In this document: positions 27,445 through 35,462 of the stretch, piece by piece
Layout: each line of letters opens with the position of its first letter
How positions within the stretch are numbered: the stretch's first letter is position 1
Source of the DNA: CALZJC01 sp963781065
Lineage (GTDB): Bacteria > Acidobacteriota > Thermoanaerobaculia > Multivoradales > JAHEKO01
Direction of reading: 5' to 3'
DNA length: 64,000 nt
Assembly: GCA_963781065.1 (NCBI GenBank)
Contig: CAWAET010000009.1
Span: 1-64,000, forward strand
Position numbers and translations under genes: made by a program
Notes under the pieces: model-generated
What the model saw: only the letters and a program-made list of their open reading frames with translations
The model's database searches: none
Told to the model about the DNA's origin: nothing

Positions 27445-28536
27445 TTAGCCGGCCCCCTCGCCGCGCAGCGTTTCGACCAGGTCGCGAATGCGGGTCGAGA
27501 GCTCCTTGTGCGCCTGCTCGATCAGGGCCTCGGCGCGCTCCTGATCCAGCCCGGCCGGCGAGGGGCCGATGTCCCAGTCGAGCAGCACGGTGTGGAACGG
27601 GATCCCGGGGAGCGGCGCCTCCTGGCCGTGCTCGAGATTGACGATTACGTGATAGTCGCCAAGCTCCTCGACCGGCAGGTCCAGGAGCCTCGGCTCGAGC
27701 TCCTCGACATCGAAACCGTTGCTGTCCAGGAACCGGGAACAGCCCGAGTGAAGGGACTCCGCCGGCCGCCAGCCGGCACTGGAGTAACGGCCGCTTTCAG
27801 GCAGGACCTTGCGGGCGTACGCTTCGGCCATCTGGGAGTAGGCGTCGTTCCGCTCGTCGACGAAGAGGATCTTGTAGACCTTGGGCTCCTTGGTCTCGCC
27901 GGTGGCGGCGAAGACCGTCTCCTCGCAGATGTTCTTCGCCTGGTCGCTCACCCGGCCCAGCCGGTTGATGACCACCAGCGCGGCGAAGATGTCTTTGAGC
28001 GGCCGGTTGCCCGCCTCGCCCTCGGCCAGCAGGTCGGCAAAGACCTTCTGGAAGGTACTGTCGATCTGCTTGCCCATCGCCTTGGTGGCGCGGGCCATTT
28101 CGGCGTTGCCCTCGTAGAACGACCGCAGCGCCTGCTTGAGGATCAGCTTCGCCTGATCGGCGATCAGATCGATGTCGCGCAGCACGGTGGCCGGAGGCGG
28201 CGCCGAGATCTGCTGCACCTCCCGCGCCATCGCCACGGCGTAGTCGCCGACCCGTTCCATCTCGACGTTGAGCCGTAGCACCGACGACACGAACCGGAGG
28301 TGGCCGGCGCTCGGCAGGTGCCGCGCCACAAAGCCATGGCAGAGGGCATCGATCGCGCGGACCTCCCGGTTGATCGGCATGTCGCCGAGGATGACCTCAG
28401 CCGCCAGCCCCCGGTTGTGGGTGAGCACCGCGTGCACCGCCCGTTCCAGGGCCTTCTCGATCTGTTTGCCGACCGCTCGCACGCGCTCTCGAATCGCGTT
28501 CAGGTCCCCCTCGAGGCGCTCTTCGTAGTGGCTCAT
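27445..28536 (-). CDS. phoU: PhoU fused to a pseudo low-molecular-weight phosphatase/arsenate reductase domain
   Basis: 363 residues from ATG 28536, chosen because GAGGAG lies eight bases upstream (the frame opens at a GTG seven codons earlier). Residues 1-215 are two PhoU three-helix bundles with the metal-binding signatures LRLNVEMERVGDYAVAMA and VVINRLGRVSDQAKNI. Residues from about 219 form a Rossmann-like LMW phosphatase/ArsC domain: KVYKILFVDERNDAYSQMAEAYARKVL. In active members this is C-x5-R, as in the window's own CTGNSCR protein; here Cys becomes Asp (227) and Arg becomes Tyr (233). The domain cannot use the family's chemistry but may still bind an oxyanion. PhoU normally signals phosphate sufficiency from Pst to the PhoR kinase. 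No phoR or phoB lies in the window. Confidence 0.88.
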   Translation of the reverse strand: MSHYEERLEGDLNAIRERVRAVGKQIEKALERAVHAVLTHNRGLAAEVILGDMPINREVRAIDALCHGFVARHLPSAGHLRFVSSVLRLNVEMERVGDYAVAMAREVQQISAPPPATVLRDIDLIADQAKLILKQALRSFYEGNAEMARATKAMGKQIDSTFQKVFADLLAEGEAGNRPLKDIFAALVVINRLGRVSDQAKNICEETVFAATGETKEPKVYKILFVDERNDAYSQMAEAYARKVLPESGRYSSAGWRPAESLHSGCSRFLDSNGFDVEELEPRLLDLPVEELGDYHVIVNLEHGQEAPLPGIPFHTVLLDWDIGPSPAGLDQERAEALIEQAHKELSTRIRDLVETLRGEGAG

Positions 28537-28629
28537 GTGTGACTCCTCACTTGTCACCGCGGTCCGCCGGCTCTGGTCGTTCGGCCCACCGAGCCGGCCG
28601 CGGAGGTACCGCCGACGACACCCGGTGAA

Positions 28630-29513
28630 TCAACCGCAGGCCACGACCCGCACGGGAGCATAGCCCTTGTCGGCGATGATGCACTGACCGGTGTCGCTCA
28701 GGATCCAGTCCAGGTACTCCTTGACCGCGCCCTCGGGTTGACCGGCGGTGTACATGAACAGCGGCCGGGCGATCGGATAGGTCCCGTCGATGGCGGTATC
28801 CGATGACGGCGCGACACAGGTCTCACCCTCGGCCTTGGCGACGCACGGCATCTTGACGTGCTCGTTGGCGTAGGCCAGCCCGCTGTAGCCGATGGCGCAG
28901 GGCGTGTTCTCCACCAGGTCGACGACGTCCTTCGAGCCGTGCATGTCGCGCGAGCCCATCCGGTAGTCGCGCTCCTTGCCCAGCACCGCCTCCTGGAAGT
29001 AGACGTAGGTGCCGGAGTTGTTCTGCCGGCTGACCCGGACGATCTCGTTGCTGTCGCAGCCGGGGACGGCGAGGCCGAGCTGGTCCCAGGTCTCGGTGGT
29101 GCCGCCCTCGCCGTAGATGCTCGGCCAGCTGCTCGAGGGTGAACGCGCTCGACCGGGTTGTCCGGGTGGACGAAGACCGCCAGGGCATCGAAGCCGACGA
29201 CGTGCTCGACCGGCTCGATGCCGTTGTCACGCGCCGCCTGGAGCTCCCTCTCCTTCATCTTGCGGCTGGCGTTGGCGATGTCGACGGTGCCGTTGATCAT
29301 CGCCGAGATGCCGGTGCCGGAGCCGCCGCCGGTGACCGCAACCGCGACATTGGGATTGACCTGCTTGTACTCCTCGGCCCAGGCCTGGGCCACGTTGACC
29401 AGCGTGTCCGAGCCCTTGTTCTGGATCACGGCCCGGCCGCTGCCGTCTTCGCCAGAGGGCCGACCGCAGGCAATCACCAGCAGTGGGATCATCATCAGAC
29501 AGAGTTTGCGCAT
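28630..29513 (-). pseudogene. pstS: Phosphate-binding lipoprotein PstS, interrupted by two +1 insertions
   Basis: Begins MRKLCLMMIPLLVIACG with a proper lipobox (VIAC); an AAGGAG site sits eight bases before ATG 29513. KGSDTLVNVAQAWAEEY and GGGSGTGISAMINGTVDIANAS are the phosphate-binding signatures. After NPVER an extra base (near 29144) moves the frame for FTLEQLAE, and a second (near 29119) moves it again for IYGEGG; from there to 28630 the frame is clean (QNNSGTYVYFQEAVL, RDMHGSKDVVDLV, GYSGLAYANEHV). Two insertions do not restore the original frame, so the protein as written is truncated near residue 130. The rest of the operon is intact and needs PstS, so I suspect sequence error. About 93 bp separate it from phoU. 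Confidence 0.85.
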
Positions 29514-29745
29514 CGGTTTCTGCTCCTTCTCCGTTCGGGTTCTCTCGCTCCATGCTGCCGCGGCAACGATCTATCTGAGACTCCAGCCTGCGCCGCACGC
29601 TCGAAGGCGCCACTGTAGCAAGCCTGAGATAGTAGTCCACACACTGCGGACCTGGGTCTAGCCCACCCCTCGAGACGGGTGGAGGCGGGGAGTGAGCGGG
29701 GGCCACCATCTGGAGGCGTCGGCGAGAGCTCGCCTGCCGGAGAGA
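29514..29745. promoter_or_regulatory. Presumed pst operon promoter and upstream parA terminator
   Basis: 232 bp between parA and pstS, both leftward. CCACCC (29664-29669) and GGGTGG (29678-29683) can form a hairpin just after the parA stop, a weak terminator candidate. The region must carry the pst promoter. I see no clear enteric-type Pho box (CTGTCAT direct repeats). Confidence 0.35.
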
Positions 29746-30492
29746 TCAAGGCGCGAGCTGGTCCCGCACCTCCCGCCAGAGCGCCCAGTAGGCTTCCGCG
29801 GCCGGGCTGGAGGGGGCCCACGAGCCCACCGGAGCCCGCCGCAGCCCCATCTGCTCGACCAGGGTCGCGTTGGGGATCGACGACGCCAGCATGCCCCGGC
29901 GCAGGGCGGCGTCGCCGTCACAGATCTGGCGATGAAGGCCCTTGCGCCGATCCACCATCGAAAAGAACGGCATCAGCTGGGCTCGCCGCCGGCCCTTCGC
30001 CTCGAGATGGCGGGCCAGCCGGTCCAACGTCCGGAGCGAAAGCGTCGTGGGTATGGTCGGGACCAGCAGGGCGTCCGAAGCCACGAAGATCGCCTCGGAG
30101 ACCAGGGTGATGCTGGGAGCGCAGTCCAGAAAGACGACGTCATACTGCTCGCTCAGGGGCTCCAGCAGCCGGGCGAGCTGCCGCACCGGGCGCCGGGCGC
30201 GTTCCAGGTCCTGGTCCATCTTGCGGTAGGTGAAGTCCGCCGGCAGCAGATCCAGGCCGTCGAAATCCGTGCCGTGGATCTCGTCGACCAGCTGCCGCTT
30301 GCCCGCGATCAGCTTGCGCCCGCCGCCCTTGACCTTGGCGCGGATGCGGAAGTAGAAGCTGGCGGCGCCCTGCGGATCCAGGTCCCAGACCAGGGTCCGG
30401 TAGCCGTCTCGGGAGGCGCAGTAGCTCAGGTTGACAGCGGCGGCCGTCTTGCCGACGCCGCCCTTGATGTTGTAGAGGGCGAGGATCCTCAC
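29746..30492 (-). CDS. Orphan ParA/MinD-family ATPase
   Basis: 248 residues. The deviant Walker A NIKGGVGKTAAAVNL (about 9-20) and the Walker B region YDVVFLDCAPSITLVSEAIF define a ParA-type ATPase; WDLDPQGAASFYF is the A' motif. No parB or centromere-like repeat is nearby. The gene overlaps the CYTH-CHAD gene by 4 bp, so the two are cotranscribed and their products probably work together. ParA ATPases pattern cargo (plasmids, carboxysomes, chemoreceptors) over the nucleoid. Given CHAD's established affinity for polyphosphate granules, I infer that this one positions polyphosphate granules. Confidence 0.85.
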   Translation of the reverse strand: MRILALYNIKGGVGKTAAAVNLSYCASRDGYRTLVWDLDPQGAASFYFRIRAKVKGGGRKLIAGKRQLVDEIHGTDFDGLDLLPADFTYRKMDQDLERARRPVRQLARLLEPLSEQYDVVFLDCAPSITLVSEAIFVASDALLVPTIPTTLSLRTLDRLARHLEAKGRRRAQLMPFFSMVDRRKGLHRQICDGDAALRRGMLASSIPNATLVEQMGLRRAPVGSWAPSSPAAEAYWALWREVRDQLAP

Positions 30493-32036
30493 CGCAGCGC
30501 GCCCTCGAGCATCCGCACCAGCCGCTTGCGGACCTTGGGGCGGTCGAAGCCGCCGAACTGGTCGCGGAAACGCAGCCGTTCCTCGCCCTGGCGCCGCGCC
30601 AGGCCGGTGATCAGCTGCCCCAGGGCCAGTAGGGTGGCGACGTCTTCACCAGCGGCGGCCAACTCGTCGGCAAAGCCGCGCATGGCACCCTGCTGCACCG
30701 ACAGGTCGTTGAAGTCACCCAGGTTGTCCTGCAGCGCCTTGAGCGCACCGACCACCGCGCCGATCTCCCGCTCCGGGTAGAGAGAGCGGAAGAACTCGAG
30801 CAGGTAGCGCAGCTTCTTGCAGTCGATCCGCAGGCGGTGGAGCTTGTCGTCGGGCGAATCCGGGCCGATGCGGCGGCCCTTCTTGATCACCCGCGCGTGC
30901 GCCTTGAGGATCCGGCGGTGGGCCACCTCGGCGACGGCCACCTTGCCCTCGGGCGGCGTGTCCGGGGTCTCCTCGTCGGCCAGGAAGCTGGCCCAGGAGG
31001 ACAGCAGCCGCCGGTACCTTTCGCTGTCGAGCTCCTTGACGACCCGCCGGTGCTCGGCCCTCTGGCGGCGCCGCAGCAGCCGTTCGAGCGGTTTCAGGTT
31101 TCCCGCCGCCTCAGCCGGCAGGCTGGCCCGATAGTCGTCCAGCTTGAGCAGGTAGACGTCCAGGTCGCGCAGGACGTTGGTGAGGCCGCCGAGCCAGCGG
31201 AGCTCGTCGCCGAAGCGGCGAGACGGCGCCGTGGGGAAGACCTTCTTGACCTGTCCGAGCGCCGCGCGAGTGCGGCGCACCGCCACCCGATAGTCGTGCA
31301 GGAACTCGGAGTCCAGATCCTGGCGCAGCCCGGGCTCGTTGGCCCGGATCACCTCGAGCAGCTGGCGGTGGATCCGGCGCATCGCCAGGTGGGCCGGCAT
31401 CCTCGGCTCCAGCGGCACCTGGACCTTGGATCGGTAGTCCCCCGGCACCAGGCCGCAGGCCCGGTAGGCGCGCTCGAGCACCGCCCCGTCATCGCGCGCC
31501 AGCCCCCGCCCCTCGAGGAAGGCCAGAAGCCCGTCGAAGGCACGGTCGAAGCCCCGCACGCGCTTCACCACGAGCCGCGCCGGCAGACGGATCAGCGACT
31601 TGCGCTCGATCGGCCGGACGGAGTTGCTCTCGTACAGCAGCTTGGCCACGGTCTTGTCGCGGCGGTCGAGCAGCCGCAGCTCCCGGCGGGTGTGCTGGAC
31701 CTGCATGAGCGGGAGCAGGCGCCGCATCTTGAGGATCGGCGCGAGCTCGTCACGCAGCGGCCCGGGCGGCAGCTGCCAGGCAAATCCCGGCTCGGCTGTG
31801 GCCTGCTGGATGCGCGGCGGCTCGGCCCCGGGGCGGCGACACTCGAGCGTCCAGCCTTTCGACTCGCGGGTGGCGGCCAGCGAGTAGCCCGCTCGCCAGA
31901 GCCGCCAGTCGAACGTGTCGTAGTGGGTGCGCTGGCTGCGGCCGCGCTCGCCGGGGGCGGTGCGAAACTGCTTGCGCGCCGCGGCGAGAATGCCCCGGCC
32001 CTGCTGCTGTTTGGTCAGCTCGAAGGCGATCGACAT
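30489..32036 (-). CDS. CYTH-CHAD domain protein, predicted polyphosphate-binding
   Basis: 515 residues. The N-terminal 190 residues look like a CYTH (triphosphate tunnel) domain: HYDTFDWRLWRAGYSLAATR, then WTLECRRPG and RRELRLLDRRDKTVAKL. The usual ExExK signature at the start is degraded (FELTKQQQG), so enzyme activity is doubtful. Residues about 215-500 are a CHAD domain: HLAMRRIHRQLLEVIRANE, FLHDYRVAVRRTRAALGQVK, then LHRLRIDCKKLRYLLEFF; these His/Arg/Lys helices bind polyphosphate in characterised CHAD proteins. It precedes parA and is divergent from ppx across a spacer holding a 34-bp palindrome. Confidence 0.88.
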   Translation of the reverse strand: MSIAFELTKQQQGRGILAAARKQFRTAPGERGRSQRTHYDTFDWRLWRAGYSLAATRESKGWTLECRRPGAEPPRIQQATAEPGFAWQLPPGPLRDELAPILKMRRLLPLMQVQHTRRELRLLDRRDKTVAKLLYESNSVRPIERKSLIRLPARLVVKRVRGFDRAFDGLLAFLEGRGLARDDGAVLERAYRACGLVPGDYRSKVQVPLEPRMPAHLAMRRIHRQLLEVIRANEPGLRQDLDSEFLHDYRVAVRRTRAALGQVKKVFPTAPSRRFGDELRWLGGLTNVLRDLDVYLLKLDDYRASLPAEAAGNLKPLERLLRRRQRAEHRRVVKELDSERYRRLLSSWASFLADEETPDTPPEGKVAVAEVAHRRILKAHARVIKKGRRIGPDSPDDKLHRLRIDCKKLRYLLEFFRSLYPEREIGAVVGALKALQDNLGDFNDLSVQQGAMRGFADELAAAGEDVATLLALGQLITGLARRQGEERLRFRDQFGGFDRPKVRKRLVRMLEGALR

Positions 32037-32091
32037 GATCGGGGGAGGCTGCGGCGCTGGCCAGCCTGGAAACTGATTCTAGCCGACGCTG

Positions 32092-32125
32092 CTAGTGTCC
32101 CGTTTGACGTCAAACGGGACACTAG
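32092..32125. repeat. Perfect 34-bp palindrome
   Basis: CTAGTGTCCCGTTTGAC (32092-32108) is followed immediately by its exact reverse complement (32109-32125), with no spacer. It lies between the divergent CHAD and ppx genes. Its right arm covers the stop codon of the phoH2 remnant. Perfect palindromes of this length do not arise by chance. Candidates are a terminator without U tract, a REP-like dispersed element or a mobile-element end. Confidence 0.85.
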
Positions 32126-32244
32126 AGCCGTTCCGCCGCCACGTTGGCCAGATCCGAGCGCTCGCCGCGGCGCAGGTGGACGTGGGCGTAGAGCGGATGG
32201 CCCTTCATCCGGTCGATCAGGTAGGAGAGGCCGTTCGAGTGCTC
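32122..32244 (-). pseudogene. 3' remnant of a PhoH2-type (PIN-PhoH) gene
   Basis: About 40 codons on the minus strand read EHSNGLSYLIDRMKGHPLYA and HVHLRRGERSDLANVAAERL then stop. This resembles the extreme C-terminus of PhoH2/YlaK-type proteins (NGL-x-YLI-x-K, VTL-x-KGERS-x-LA). Upstream of 32245 the similarity ends abruptly in Arg/Gly-rich shadow sequence, so the 5' part is gone. The stop codon lies within the 34-bp palindrome. PhoH family members are ATPases linked to phosphate starvation in some bacteria, so the remnant fits the neighbourhood. Confidence 0.5.
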
Positions 32245-32328
32245 CCGGGCTTGCGCGCCTTGCGCCGCCGGGCCGCCGGGCCGCCAGCGGCCTTCTCAAC
32301 CGCACCGGCAGACGCTATAAAAGTCATC

Positions 32329-33855
32329 GTGCAACGGATCGGCATCGTCGACCTGGGATCGAACACGGCCCGCATGGTGGTCTTCGGCTTCGAGCCCGGC
32401 GCCTGGTTCCGGCTGACCGACCAGATCCGCGAGCCGATCCGCCTGGGCGAGGGTCTCGGCCGCGACGGCCGCCTGCACCCGGAGGCGATCGAGCGGGCGC
32501 GGGCCACGCTGACGCTGTGCACCGAGTACGCCCGCAGCATCGATCTGCCCCGTCTCGAGATCTTCGGCACCAGCGCCCTGCGCGACGCGCTCAACCGCGA
32601 TCGCTTCTTCGAGTCGATCGCGCCGCTGGGACTCGAGATCCAGGTGTTGAGCGGCGACGAAGAGGCGCGGCTGGGAGTGCTGGCGGTGGCCAACGGCTTC
32701 GAGCTGGAGGACGCCTGGGTGGTGGACCTCGGCGGCGGCAGCGCCCAGGTCTCGCGGATGAAGGCGCGGCGCTTCCACGAGGGACAGGCCTATCCACTGG
32801 GCGCCGTGCGGCTGACCGAGCGCCATCTCGCCGGCGACCCGCCGCCGCGCCGCGAAGTGCGAGCGTTGGAGGAGGAGCTGGCGGAGCGGCTGGGCCCCGT
32901 GGCACGCGCGATGCGCGCGCGGCGGATGCCCCTGATCGCCCTCGGCGGCACGATCCGCAACCTGGCGCGGGTGATCCAGCGGGAGTCCGACTATCCGGTG
33001 GACCGGCTGCACGAGTACCGCGTCTCGCGCGACGCCCTCGAAGAGCTGACCGAGCGCCTGCTGTCGCTCAAGGCCAGGAAGCGGGCGCGGATCTCGGGCA
33101 TCAAGGAGGACCGCGCCGACATCATCGTCGCCGGCGCCCTGGTCTACCGCTGGCTGCTGCGCGAGGGCGACCTGGACGAGATCCGGATCTCGGGCTATGG
33201 CGTGCGTGAGGGCGGGCTGTTTCGTCACTTCCTGCCGGCGCCGCACCTGATCTCGGATCTCAGGACGTTCGGCGTCCAGAACCTGATCAGCCACTACGCC
33301 CAGTCCAGGAGCCACATCGAAGTCGTGCGGCGGCTGGCCGGGCGGCTGTTCGAGCTGCTCGCGCCGCTGCACGGGCTTGGCCCGCGCGATCGCGACTTGC
33401 TGGACGCCGCCGCCCAGCTGCAGGACATCGGCCTGGCGGTCAACTACTACCGCCACGACCTGCACGGCGCCTATCTGGTGTCCTCGGCCCCACTGACCGG
33501 CTTCAGCCACCGCGAGCAGGCCCTGCTGGCGCTGGTGGTGCGCTACCACCTGAAGGGCACGCCGGGGCTGGGCCGCTTCAAGACGCTGTGCGAATCCGGT
33601 GACAGGCAGCGCCTGACCGCGCTGGTGGCCTGCCTGCGGATCGCCGAGCACCTGGACCGCAGCCGCTCCGGCCGGGTCACCGACCTGACCGTCGACATCG
33701 GCGAGAAGCGGGTACGGCTCCAAGTGCTCGCCGACGAGGATCCCGGCGTCGAGTTGTGGAAGCTCGATCAGCACCGATCGCTGTTCGAGAGTGCCTTCGG
33801 CCGTCGGCTCGAGATCGCCGCCGTGCAGGTGGGGCCCGCCACCGTCACCGATTGA
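32329..33855 (+). CDS. ppx: Exopolyphosphatase (Ppx/GppA) with C-terminal HD domain
   Basis: 508 residues, starting GTG at 32329 so that the protein opens with the ASKHA phosphate-1 motif QRIGIVDLGSNTARMVVF. WVVDLGGGSAQVSRM is phosphate-2, and PLIALGGTIRNLA the adenosine-type loop; these are typical of Ppx/GppA. The C-terminal 200 residues are HD-like (LQDIGLAVNYYRHDLHGAYL, LVVRYHLKG, CLRIAEHLDRS). It hydrolyses polyphosphate from the ends, or pppGpp. Earlier in-frame codons run through the phoH2 remnant and palindrome and are not used. It overlaps the convergent phosphatase gene by 11 bp at its 3' end. Confidence 0.9.
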   Translation: MQRIGIVDLGSNTARMVVFGFEPGAWFRLTDQIREPIRLGEGLGRDGRLHPEAIERARATLTLCTEYARSIDLPRLEIFGTSALRDALNRDRFFESIAPLGLEIQVLSGDEEARLGVLAVANGFELEDAWVVDLGGGSAQVSRMKARRFHEGQAYPLGAVRLTERHLAGDPPPRREVRALEEELAERLGPVARAMRARRMPLIALGGTIRNLARVIQRESDYPVDRLHEYRVSRDALEELTERLLSLKARKRARISGIKEDRADIIVAGALVYRWLLREGDLDEIRISGYGVREGGLFRHFLPAPHLISDLRTFGVQNLISHYAQSRSHIEVVRRLAGRLFELLAPLHGLGPRDRDLLDAAAQLQDIGLAVNYYRHDLHGAYLVSSAPLTGFSHREQALLALVVRYHLKGTPGLGRFKTLCESGDRQRLTALVACLRIAEHLDRSRSGRVTDLTVDIGEKRVRLQVLADEDPGVELWKLDQHRSLFESAFGRRLEIAAVQVGPATVTD

Positions 33856-34288
33856 GAGGCGGGAGCGCGTCGAGAAAGCCCAGTACGCGGGCCTCGAGCT
33901 CGTCGCGAACGCGGCGAAACTCGGCCAGGGTCCGCTCTTCATCACCCTCGAACGCCGCCGGGTCGTCGGTCGGCCACATCAGCCGTTCCATCGCCCCCGG
34001 CCAGACCGACGGGCAGCTCCTGGCCGCGCCGTCGCAGACGATGATCACGGTGTGGACCGGGATCCGGCCCAGAAACTCACGGTAGTCCTTGGGGTACTGC
34101 CCCGACAGGTCGAGGCCCGTCTCGCCCATCACGGTGAAGACCAGGGGATGGATCTCGCCGGCCGGCTCGGTGCCGGCGCTGTAGACCTCGAAACGGTCGC
34201 CGGCGTGGTGCCGGAGCAACGCCTCGGCGATCTGGCTGCGGCAGGAGTTGCCGGTGCACAGCACCAGGATGCCCGCGCCTTCTACCAC
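33845..34288 (-). CDS. Low-molecular-weight phosphatase/arsenate reductase family protein
   Basis: 147 residues. The P-loop C-x5-R is intact: ILVLCTGNSCRSQIAEALLR near the N-terminus. The mid-region GLDLSGQYPKDYREFLGR and VIIVCDGAARSCPSVWPG (with the second Cys pair used in thioredoxin-coupled arsenate reductases) favour ArsC over a tyrosine phosphatase. It is the active counterpart of the inactive domain fused to PhoU. Its 3' end overlaps ppx, and it is transcribed with the two phosphoribosyltransferase genes upstream (7 bp gap). Arsenate is a phosphate analogue, so detoxification beside Pst makes sense. Confidence 0.82.
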   Translation of the reverse strand: MVEGAGILVLCTGNSCRSQIAEALLRHHAGDRFEVYSAGTEPAGEIHPLVFTVMGETGLDLSGQYPKDYREFLGRIPVHTVIIVCDGAARSCPSVWPGAMERLMWPTDDPAAFEGDEERTLAEFRRVRDELEARVLGFLDALPPLNR

Positions 34289-34294
34289 GGGCTG

Positions 34295-34879
34295 CTAGCC
34301 GTCCCGCCTGGCGAGCCGATCGAAGACCGGCGTCAGGAAGCTCTTGTGCCGATCGATCTCCGCCCGGGTCAGGCCGTCGAGCTCCCAGGGCAGGACCAGC
34401 CAGTCCTCGGTCTCGTGCAGGTGGTAATCGGGCACCCGTTCGGTGCGGTTGTGGCCCGGCTTGTACCAGGGCACCGCCACCCGCACCTCGCGCGGCATGT
34501 TGCGCTTGGTCCGCTGAGCCAGCCGGTCGATCAAGGCCTGGACATTGAGCCCCGAGCTGTAGACGTCGTCGACGATCAGCAGGCCGTCGTCGGCGTTGAG
34601 GTTCTCGAGCAGGTATCGGGTGCCGTGGATGCGGATCGCGGCGGCGTTCTCCAGCATCTGCTTGTAGCTGGTCATGCCGCGGTAGGAGGTGCGGATCGAG
34701 ATGTGATCGGTCTCGACCCCGAGGTACTGCAGGCACTCCTGGACGGCAATGCCCACCGAGCTGCCGCCACGCCAGATGGCGACGATGAAGGTGGGCCGGA
34801 AGCCGCTCTGGTAGATCTTCACCCCCAGCCGGTAGGCGTCGAGCTGCAGGTCCTCCTCCTGGATGAAGCGCTTCTCCAT
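34295..34879 (-). CDS. Phosphoribosyltransferase family protein (copy 2)
   Basis: 194 residues with a type I PRTase core: FIVAIWRGGSSVGIAVQE, then the PRPP-binding loop LLIVDDVYSSGLNVQALI (about residues 99-116). The C-terminal part (PWYKPGHNRTERVPDYHLHE, WLVLPWELDGLTRAEI) matches hypoxanthine/xanthine-guanine PRTase-like proteins. The substrate base is uncertain. It is a tandem paralogue of the gene immediately upstream, one base apart, and precedes the ArsC-type gene in the same operon. Confidence 0.85.
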   Translation of the reverse strand: MEKRFIQEEDLQLDAYRLGVKIYQSGFRPTFIVAIWRGGSSVGIAVQECLQYLGVETDHISIRTSYRGMTSYKQMLENAAAIRIHGTRYLLENLNADDGLLIVDDVYSSGLNVQALIDRLAQRTKRNMPREVRVAVPWYKPGHNRTERVPDYHLHETEDWLVLPWELDGLTRAEIDRHKSFLTPVFDRLARRDG

Positions 34880-34880
34880 C

Positions 34881-35462
34881 TCAGGCTTCCGGGCTGCGGC
34901 CGCGAACCGCCGGCTCGATGACGGCCCAGATCTCCGGCCGGTTCGCCCGGATCTCCTCGACCGTCAGGCCTTCGAGCGAGTAGGGAAACTTGATCCAGCG
35001 CTCGGTCTCGTGCAGGTAGTAGTCGGGCGGCGAGCCGATCCGATTGCGGGTCGGCTTGTAGTAGGGCACGGCGACGCGGATCTCGGCCGGCGTGTTGCGG
35101 CGCAGCGTCGCGCGCAGGTGGTCGACCAGGGCGCGCACGGTGTAGCCGGTGTCGAAGACGTCGTCGACGATCAGCAGCCGGTCGTGGTGCTGCAGGTTCT
35201 TGATCAGGTAGCTGGTGCCGTGGATGCGCACGGTCGGCGCCCGACCGTCGATGCCGCTGTACGAAGAGGTGCGGATGGCGATGTGGTCGCTCTGCACCCC
35301 GTGGTACTGGAGCAGCTCCTGCACGGCCATGCCGATCGGCACGCCGCCACGCCAGATGGCAACGATGAAGCTCGGGCGGAAGCCGCTCTCCAGCACCCTG
35401 GCGCCGAGCTCGAAGGCGTCCTCGAGCAGCCCCTGGGCGCTCAAGTAGAGCTTCTCGCTCAT
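34881..35462 (-). CDS. Phosphoribosyltransferase family protein (copy 1)
   Basis: 193 residues. FIVAIWRGGVPIGMAVQELL and the PRPP loop LLIVDDVFDTGYTVRALV are intact, with D-T-G closer to the canonical DDxxDTG than copy 2 (SSG). PYYKPTRNRIGSPPDYYLHE and WIKFPYSLEGLTVEEIRANR align with copy 2 throughout, so this is an old tandem duplication. The first gene of a three-gene operon (PRTase, PRTase, ArsC-type). It consumes or releases pyrophosphate/PRPP and so touches phosphate balance, but the substrate is not predictable. Confidence 0.86.
   Translation of the reverse strand: MSEKLYLSAQGLLEDAFELGARVLESGFRPSFIVAIWRGGVPIGMAVQELLQYHGVQSDHIAIRTSSYSGIDGRAPTVRIHGTSYLIKNLQHHDRLLIVDDVFDTGYTVRALVDHLRATLRRNTPAEIRVAVPYYKPTRNRIGSPPDYYLHETERWIKFPYSLEGLTVEEIRANRPEIWAVIEPAVRGRSPEA

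Noticed and set aside
32095..32328. An 78-codon N-terminal extension of Ppx
   Set aside because: It runs through the palindrome and the phoH2 remnant and has no ribosome binding site. Ppx proteins start just before the DLGSN motif, as with GTG 32329.
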